Source: Basidiobolus meristosporus CBS 931.73 (Eukaryota > Basidiobolomycota > Basidiobolomycetes > Basidiobolales > Basidiobolaceae). Taken from it: 33,355 nucleotides of DNA. Positions 28,539-33,355 of this stretch are shown piece by piece. Where the stretch lies: the NCBI GenBank assembly GCA_002104905.1, contig MCFE01000821.1:1-33355 (forward strand), read 5' to 3'. Numbering within the stretch: the first letter of the stretch is position 1; the number at the start of each line of letters is the position of its first letter. The position numbers were made by a program, and so were the translations under genes. The notes beneath the pieces are model-generated. The model had not been told where the DNA came from. It saw nothing but the letters and a program-made list of their open reading frames with translations, and searched no databases.

Positions 28539-31500
28539 CCCCCCCTCAACTAAATAATTTCTTAATCCTAATTTCTCTCTAAGGATCTCAAACTGTGACC
28601 TAGCTAGTGGTTTTGTCAATATGTCTGCCACCATTTTGTCAGTTGGGCAGTAAACCAGCTCCACTAAGCTATTTTCTACAGCTTCCCTCACAAAATGATG
28701 CTGTATATCAATATGCTTAGTTCTGGCATGATTAGTAAGATTTCTAGCTAATGAAATACAACTTTGATTATCCTTGTAAATACATGTTGGTTCACCTGAA
28801 TTAAAACCTAAGTCTTTGAATAATTTTTGTAGCCATATAGCCTCCTTAGTTGCTTGACATGCAGCCATATATTTGGCTTCAGTTGTAGATAGTGCCACAG
28901 TTGGTTGTTTCTTGCAATTCCAAGTAATAGCTGCACCAGCATAAAGAAATACATAGCCTGTGGTAGAGCGTCTGTCAATCAGATCCCTACCCCAATCTGA
29001 ATCACTATAACCATCAAATTTTTGCCTATTAGTTGCTCCAGAGTATTCCAGTACCATATTTATGGTACCTTGTAAATATCTGAAAATACGCTTAACTGCT
29101 GCAATTTGATCTGATCCATAATTCTGCATGAATTGACTGACTATTCCAACTGCTACTGCAATATCTGGACGTGTAGACACCATCAAGTACATTAGGCTAC
29201 CAACCATTGATTGATAGGGAAAGTTTTGGTCCATATTTGAGCCGTTTTCATCTATAACTGGCTGAGATTTGCTTAATTTCAGGTTATTGTCCATTGGGGT
29301 TGCTGCAGGCTTGCAATTTTCCATCTTGAAGCATCTAAGAATGTCCCTGATGTACTTAGACTGATTCAGCACAATTTTCTGGGCAGGTATGTTAAATTTG
29401 ACCTCAATTCCAAGAAAATAGCTCAATTTTCCAAGATCTTTCATCTCAAACTTGCTGAGGAGATCTGATTTCGTCTGTTTAAGTGCCTCTTGATCACTTG
29501 TAGCTATAATTTGGTTGTCCACATAAAGAACTAGGATGATCACACCCTTTTTGAGCTGTTTCACATATATACTGTGTTCTGCAGTGCTACAAGAGAACCC
29601 AATTTCCTCTAGATATGTGTCAATCTTGTTATACCATGCTCTGGGTGCCTGCTTAAGCCCATACAACAATTTTCTAAGTTTGCACACCTTATGGGGGCTT
29701 TTTGGATCAGTAAAACCTTCTGGTTGCTCCATATATATAGTTTCTTGCAAATCCCCATTTAGAAAGGCTGTTTTGACGTCCATTTGGTGTAGATCTAGAC
29801 TGTGTACAGCTGCCAGGGCTAGAACTGTCCTAATAGAGTTAAGCTTGGCAACCGGAGCAAATGTTTCCTTAAAGTCTAGTCCCTGGATCTGGGAATAGCC
29901 TTTAGCTACCAATCTAGCCTTGTACTTATCAACGGCACCGTTTGAGGTTATCTTGATCTTGTAGACCCATCTACATCCTATTGGCTTTCTCCCATTTGGT
30001 AAATCTACCAGTTCCCACGTTTTTGCCTTGATCAGTGATTGGTACTCCTCCCGCATGGCTTGTTGCCACTTAGTAGCGTCTGGACCTTGCATTGCCTGTT
30101 CCAGATTCTGAGGTTTGGCACATAAGGTAAGATAAGCTTCTTCATGATCATTGGATGTCTGCCACCAGGATCCAGGGGCATTTCTTATTCTGGTAGATCT
30201 CCTAACTGGGATAATCTGTTCTGATCTGGAACTGGTAGAAGTATCTTCCATCTCTGGCTGGATTTGGTACGTATCTTCTTCATTTGTGTTGATTGCATCG
30301 TCAGGCAGCTGGCCAATGATTTCTGTGGCTTTCTGATCTGAATTCTCCTCAAATACAACGTCCCTGCTCTTGATCAGCTTCTGAATTTTGCCATCATACA
30401 CTCTATACCCTTTAGTATCTTCACAATACCCAAGAAAGATCCCTTTTCTACTCTTTGGTTCCAACTTTGAGCATTTTTTGTCAGGGATGTGATAAAAAAC
30501 ATTACTGCCAAAGATCCTGAGGTGCTGGAGATCTGGTTTTTTGTCTGTATATGCTTCAAAGGGTGTAGCATCACGTAGTGCTGTTGTTGGGCATCTGTTC
30601 TTGATGTATACAGCGGTAGCAACAGATTCAGCCCAAAACTTGTAGTCCATTCCCTTATCATGTAGCATAGATCTTCCCATCTCTACTATTGTTCTATTTG
30701 CACATTCTGCTACTCCATTTTGCTGTGGAGTATGAGGATCTGTGGTCTGTTGAAGTATACCAGTAGACAAGCAGTATTTTGCAAACTTCTTTGAGCAGTA
30801 TTCTCCTCCATTGTCACTTCGTAGTACCTTCAATTTACACCCAGTTTGTGTTTCTGCTATGTTCTTGAAGTGCTTAAACGTCTCTAAAGCTTCATCCTTT
30901 GTTTTGAGGAAGTACACCCATGTATATCTTGTCTTGTCATCAATAAACGTCATAAAGTATCTCTTGGCTCCAAAGGACAGTGTTCTCATGGGGCCACATA
31001 TGTCTGAGTGTACAATAGGCAATATTTCGGTAGTATTAATGCCTTCTGAGTTCTTGAAACGTTGCCTAGCTTGTTTGCCATATGAACATCCCTTACAAAC
31101 ATTCAATTTGATTGGAATTGAGTATTTTAGGCCCAAAACAAGCTGATTTTTCACCAATTGGCTCATTTTCTGTTCCCCTATGTGTCCTAGCCTCCTATGC
31201 CACGTCTCCCAGTTGGTTTCATCAGTTTCAGCAATGTTGACATACTCAGGTACAATGATCTTGCATTGTAATTTGTATATATTGTGATCTCTGATTTCCA
31301 AACCTAATTTTTGTCCATTTTCACTCAGTATTGAGCAGCTCAGCTTAGTAAAAACAAATTTCAGTCCCTGAGTAGTTGCTCTACTGACTGAGAGTAGGTT
31401 CTTAGCTATTCCAGGTACATAGAGTACGTCAGTCAGTTTTGCTGTTGTTGCCCCTGAGTTATCACTCATATTTAGTTGTATAGACCCACTGGCAGTAGCT

Positions 31501-31622
31501 TCCAATGCAGAGTTATCTCCCAGATAAACCTTTCTTACGGGAATAGTCTTTAAGTTGCTGAACCAATCCTTTATACCACAAATATGCTGTGATGCTCCAG
31601 AGTCAATGTACCATTCATTACT
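28533..31622 (-). CDS. pol: pol polyprotein (protease-integrase-RT-RNase H), needs stop readthrough
   Basis: Open from the codon after the gag UAA to TGA at 28533. No ATG precedes the protease motif WYIDSGASQH (catalytic Asp codon 31602-31604), so expression needs readthrough from gag. Counting residues from the TTG codon at 31505: integrase zinc site H103, H108, C137, C140; DDE residues D168 (HSDICGP), D231 (SDNGGEY), E267 (NGVAE); RT from about 495, with D576 (HQMDVKTAF) and the catalytic box YVDN at 661-664, where the family has YVDD; RNase H with D837, E876 and D912, and STTEAKYMA where STTEAEYMA is usual. Residue 268 is Cys where Arg is usual. All domains are full length. The YVDN change should abolish or strongly reduce polymerase activity. 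The three substitutions look like CpG transitions. Confidence 0.95.
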   Translation of the reverse strand, partial: SNEWYIDSGASQHICGIKDWFSNLKTIPVRKVYLGDNSALEATASGSIQLNMSDNSGATTAKLTDVLYVPGIAKNLLSVSRATTQGLKFVFTKLSCSILSENGQKLGLEIRDHNIYKLQCKIIVPEYVNIAETDETNWETWHRRLGHIGEQKMSQLVKNQLVLGLKYSIPIKLNVCKGCSYGKQARQRFKNSEGINTTEILPIVHSDICGPMRTLSFGAKRYFMTFIDDKTRYTWVYFLKTKDEALETFKHFKNIAETQTGCKLKVLRSDNGGEYCSKKFAKYCLSTGILQQTTDPHTPQQNGVAECANRTIVEMGRSMLHDKGMDYKFWAESVATAVYIKNRCPTTALRDATPFEAYTDKKPDLQHLRIFGSNVFYHIPDKKCSKLEPKSRKGIFLGYCEDTKGYRVYDGKIQKLIKSRDVVFEENSDQKATEIIGQLPDDAINTNEEDTYQIQPEMEDTSTSSRSEQIIPVRRSTRIRNAPGSWWQTSNDHEEAYLTLCAKPQNLEQAMQGPDATKWQQAMREEYQSLIKAKTWELVDLPNGRKPIGCRWVYKIKITSNGAVDKYKARLVAKGYSQIQGLDFKETFAPVAKLNSIRTVLALAAVHSLDLHQMDVKTAFLNGDLQETIYMEQPEGFTDPKSPHKVCKLRKLLYGLKQAPRAWYNKIDTYLEEIGFSCSTAEHSIYVKQLKKGVIILVLYVDNQIIATSDQEALKQTKSDLLSKFEMKDLGKLSYFLGIEVKFNIPAQKIVLNQSKYIRDILRCFKMENCKPAATPMDNNLKLSKSQPVIDENGSNMDQNFPYQSMVGSLMYLMVSTRPDIAVAVGIVSQFMQNYGSDQIAAVKRIFRYLQGTINMVLEYSGATNRQKFDGYSDSDWGRDLIDRRSTTGYVFLYAGAAITWNCKKQPTVALSTTEAKYMAACQATKEAIWLQKLFKDLGFNSGEPTCIYKDNQSCISLARNLTNHARTKHIDIQHHFVREAVENSLVELVYCPTDKMVADILTKPLARSQFEILREKLGLRNYLVEGGC
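28539..28548 (-). promoter_or_regulatory. Polypurine tract of copia element 2
   Basis: Reverse-strand GAGGGGGGG immediately upstream of the 3' LTR, the position of the plus-strand primer in LTR retrotransposons. It is also translated: the last pol codons read V-E-G-G-C then TGA, running through the tract into the LTR. Confidence 0.85.
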
Positions 31623-31625
31623 TTA
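31623..31625 (-). other. In-frame UAA between gag and pol (candidate readthrough stop)
   Basis: Reverse-strand context AGT-AAC-TAA-AGT-AAT. The stop is the only break in about 1,300 codons and sits exactly at the gag/protease junction. The pol frame continues without shift. Candida Tca2 is a known copia-type element with an in-frame stop at this place. A recent nonsense mutation remains possible; the change is not of CpG type. Confidence 0.6.
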
Positions 31626-32450
31626 GTTACTTGCACTCTCTTGTACAGTGACAAATAACTGTTCATCAGTAGTTAAATGGTTTGCCTGCTCTAGTTTCTG
31701 TTTTTTGTCTGCTTGTTTCTTCTTGCATTCTCTTGCCCAGTGTCCTGGCTTCTTACAGTAGTTACAGCAGCCAGGTTTTCTTTGGTTTTGTTGCTTTCCC
31801 TTCTTTTCTGTATGTCTTTCTGAACTGAATAAAGCATTATCCTCAATTTTCTCTGCTTGATCATTACGTTTGAGTTCTTCATGGAGAAGTCTTCCTTTGA
31901 CATAGTCTAAAGTCAAGTTGTCTTCTCTGCTTTCAAAAGAAAGTATGAGTGGCTCATACTTGTCTGGTAGGCTGCAAAGCAGACAGAGTATCTTTTCTTC
32001 ATCATCTACACCAGCATTAATACTGTAATGTTCTTCTGCAAGTGTCTCCATTCTGGTAATGAGTTGCAGCATGTCATCATCTGGCTTTTTTCTCATGTTG
32101 AAGAGCTTTTGTTTCAAATAAAGCTTGCTTGATACTGACTTTGCTCTAAATATCTTCTCTAAGGATTCCCATGCTGCTTTGGCAGTATTTGAGGCATGGA
32201 TTTGTCCAATGAAGGAGTCTTGCACATTGATGCATATTGCATTGAAGGCCTTTCTCTCCTTCTCTTGAAACTTCTCCACATCTTCTGCTGTTCCTTTGGG
32301 CTCAACTTCCTTTCCTGTTACTATGTTCCAAAGCTTTCTTTCCTCAAGGTGGATCTGCATCTTGACTCTCCAAAGTCTGTAGTTTTTCCCATCAAACCTC
32401 TCCTTTACAGGGAAGATGTTGGTATTGCTTTGTTTGCTGGTAGAAGTCAT
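31623..32450 (-). CDS. gag: gag of copia element 2
   Basis: A 275-aa Gag starting at ATG 32450, only 36 bases after the 5' LTR, so the primer-binding site fills most of the leader. It opens MTSTSKQSNTNIFPVKERFD, followed by the copia Gag core (YRLWRVKMQIHLEERKLW, AAWESLEKIF, LYLKQKLFNMR, LCLLCSLPDKYEPLI, about residues 24-190), a charged linker, the CCHC nucleocapsid knuckle at C229, C232, H237, C242 (CNYCKKPGHWAREC) and a Lys-rich tail. It forms the particle and binds element RNA. It ends in TAA (31623-31625), in frame with pol. The length is normal for copia Gag and no internal damage is seen. Confidence 0.95.
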   Translation of the reverse strand: MTSTSKQSNTNIFPVKERFDGKNYRLWRVKMQIHLEERKLWNIVTGKEVEPKGTAEDVEKFQEKERKAFNAICINVQDSFIGQIHASNTAKAAWESLEKIFRAKSVSSKLYLKQKLFNMRKKPDDDMLQLITRMETLAEEHYSINAGVDDEEKILCLLCSLPDKYEPLILSFESREDNLTLDYVKGRLLHEELKRNDQAEKIEDNALFSSERHTEKKGKQQNQRKPGCCNYCKKPGHWARECKKKQADKKQKLEQANHLTTDEQLFVTVQESASN

Positions 32451-32472
32451 CTTTAGAATAGATTAAGGCAAT

Positions 32473-32486
32473 CAGGGCTCATAACC
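32473..32486 (-). promoter_or_regulatory. Primer-binding site: anticodon region of initiator tRNA-Met
   Basis: Reverse strand GGTTATGAGCCCTG directly abuts the 5' LTR. Its complement CAGGGCTCATAACC, on the + strand here, is the anticodon stem-loop sequence of eukaryotic initiator tRNA-Met, with CAT as the anticodon. Drosophila copia and yeast Ty5 use this half-tRNA primer rather than the tRNA 3' end. There is no TGG at the LTR edge, as a standard site would have. Confidence 0.9.
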
Positions 32487-32855
32487 TGTTGCAATTTAAG
32501 AAGTGATTTGGATATAAGGAACTTATCAAGAAATAGTGATAATAGTTGAACTGTTGTTTATTCATAAAGAAGCTCAGTATTTATACCTTTGTAGAAGTAA
32601 TACAGCTGCAACACTAAGTAGTGAGGGTTTCTCAATATTCAGGAGCATTCTGTAACAGTTTCAGGGTTAGTACATAATGTTTGGTAATAGTGCTAATTTG
32701 ATCCTGACTATAGGGGAATAATCATAAGATTATATATCTGGAGAAAGTGGCAAAGTTAAGGCAGTAAATGAGTCCTACAGTGACTAAGACTAGCCTAGAA
32801 TTGTTAAGTAAATTTTTAGCTGCTGAATGATACCAAATAGTCCAATATTTCAACA
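32487..32855 (-). repeat. 5' LTR of copia element 2
   Basis: 369 bp. In the reverse orientation it has TATAAATA (32578-32585) and then AATAAA (32557-32562) about 16 bases further on, defining a very short R region, then U5 ending GCAACA at 32487. It drives gag-pol transcription. It is flanked on the right by TTCAC. Confidence 0.97.
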
Positions 32856-32860
32856 TTCAC

Positions 32861-33355
32861 TGGGTGCAATAATCTCCAGCAAAAGCTTGCTAGGAATACT
32901 TGGGTTCTGTCTCTAATCTGATGTGATGGGGAATAAAGCCACAAGCCTGTCAAGGGAAAACTTTTGAGCTACAATCCCCAACTTAGTTGGCATCTTAACA
33001 AAGGTATGTGCTGGGTTCAGCATCTTTTGAGATGGCAATGTACTAAAGCCTCCAAAATCAAAACAACTGTAAACTCCACCAGCAGGGACTTGATAAGAAT
33101 GCAGCTGTGGTCCATAGTTACAAAGACAGAGAAGTATCTTAGCCTGAACAAGAACAAACTTGGGAAAGAATCAAGTATAGTAAAAGATACCTACTCTGAG
33201 TATTCCTCACAAGTAGTGCCTACAAGGTCAGTTGGCTGTCAGCACAGTTTCCTAAGAGTGTCCTGTGGTCTGGGGTTGGAAGCTCAGGTAGCAGCAGGTA
33301 GCAATGATCACACTAATCAACAAGTTGGTATATTGATAAAAGGGATGATGATTTA
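32861..33355. other. Right flank, retroelement-like remnant without firm identity
   Basis: Continuation of the sequence into which copia element 2 inserted. Joining across the insertion extends the reading after the retropepsin-like motif for about 20 codons (LGAIISSKSLLGILGF) before a stop. Beyond that I see no recognisable protein, repeat or RNA. Confidence 0.35.

Larger units (their letters stand above)
28170..32855 (-). mobile_element. Young, nearly complete Ty1/copia retrotransposon (copia element 2)
   Basis: A 4686-bp element on the reverse strand: two 369-bp LTRs with one difference, perfect TTCAC duplicates at 28165-28169 and 32856-32860, a primer-binding site next to the 5' LTR, gag and pol in a single frame split by one UAA, and a purine tract G7 preceding the 3' LTR. 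Domain order PR-IN-RT-RH is copia type. LTR identity and clean target duplicates show recent insertion. The RT active-site substitution (see the pol entry) implies that it was mobilised in trans or mutated after insertion. Confidence 0.97.

Noticed and set aside
29536-29898. Forward-strand 120-codon open frame
   Set aside because: It is a shadow of the reverse-strand RT region of copia element 2.
31505-31507. A pol start at this TTG codon
   Set aside because: It is only the first alternative start codon in the frame. The same frame is open up to the gag UAA and contains the protease motif upstream, so initiation here would remove the protease active site.
32473-32486. Fragment of a tRNA-Met gene
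   Set aside because: Only the anticodon-arm sequence is present and it abuts the LTR exactly. No D arm, T arm or acceptor can be formed, so it is a primer-binding site.
1-33355. Host protein-coding genes, rRNA or tRNA genes
   Set aside because: All recognisable coding similarity belongs to transposable elements. The remaining open frames are short, unsupported or antisense to element genes, and no tRNA cloverleaf or rRNA segment was seen.

Overview
The window is a repeat-dense eukaryotic segment with no recognisable host gene. Everything I could identify is a transposable element or its remains. The best fit is a TE-rich fungal genome, probably a basidiomycete. The reasons are a fungal-type Ty3/gypsy integrase, a Tnp2-like (CACTA/EnSpm) transposase, a DDE_Tnp_4/PIF-Harbinger-like transposase and several Ty1/copia families, all heavily decayed with few CpG dinucleotides. 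The species assignment is inference; an unrelated TE-rich eukaryote is not excluded.

Layout: (1) 398-5057 is an old, broken Ty1/copia element on the + strand with both LTRs. (2) 5.1-12.6 kb is a mosaic of fragments of one CACTA-like DNA transposon family. It has a Tnp2-like transposase gene and, head-to-head with it, a second gene ('gene B') built of tandem modules. (3) 12.57-18.56 kb holds a DDE_Tnp_4 (Harbinger/IS5-like) transposase pseudogene, a partial second copy, two copies of an unassigned Gln-rich ORF, inverted repeats and a MITE-like hairpin. (4) 18.56-21.56 kb is more CACTA-like fragments in both orientations, cut by a solo LTR with a perfect 5-bp target duplication. (5) 22.2-23.6 kb is a gypsy integrase pseudogene split by another solo LTR. 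(6) 23.76-27.5 kb is a second copy of gene B. It is interrupted by a solo LTR that itself carries a younger nested solo LTR, both with perfect 5-bp target duplications. (7) 28170-32855 is a young, nearly complete Ty1/copia element on the - strand. Its 369-bp LTRs differ at one site and are flanked by TTCAC; it sits in a retropepsin-like remnant.

The young copia element is the most informative locus. Its gag and pol lie in one frame separated by a single in-frame UAA just before the protease. Its primer-binding site matches the anticodon region of initiator tRNA-Met (half-tRNA priming, as in Drosophila copia and yeast Ty5). Its RT active-site box reads YVDN instead of YVDD. That change and two other losses of conserved residues all look like CpG deamination. 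The element is therefore structurally fresh but probably catalytically dead, unless it is complemented in trans.

The most novel candidate is the CACTA-like family. It pairs a Tnp2-like transposase with a divergently oriented partner gene that encodes two different sets of tandemly repeated protein modules whose copy number differs between the two copies.
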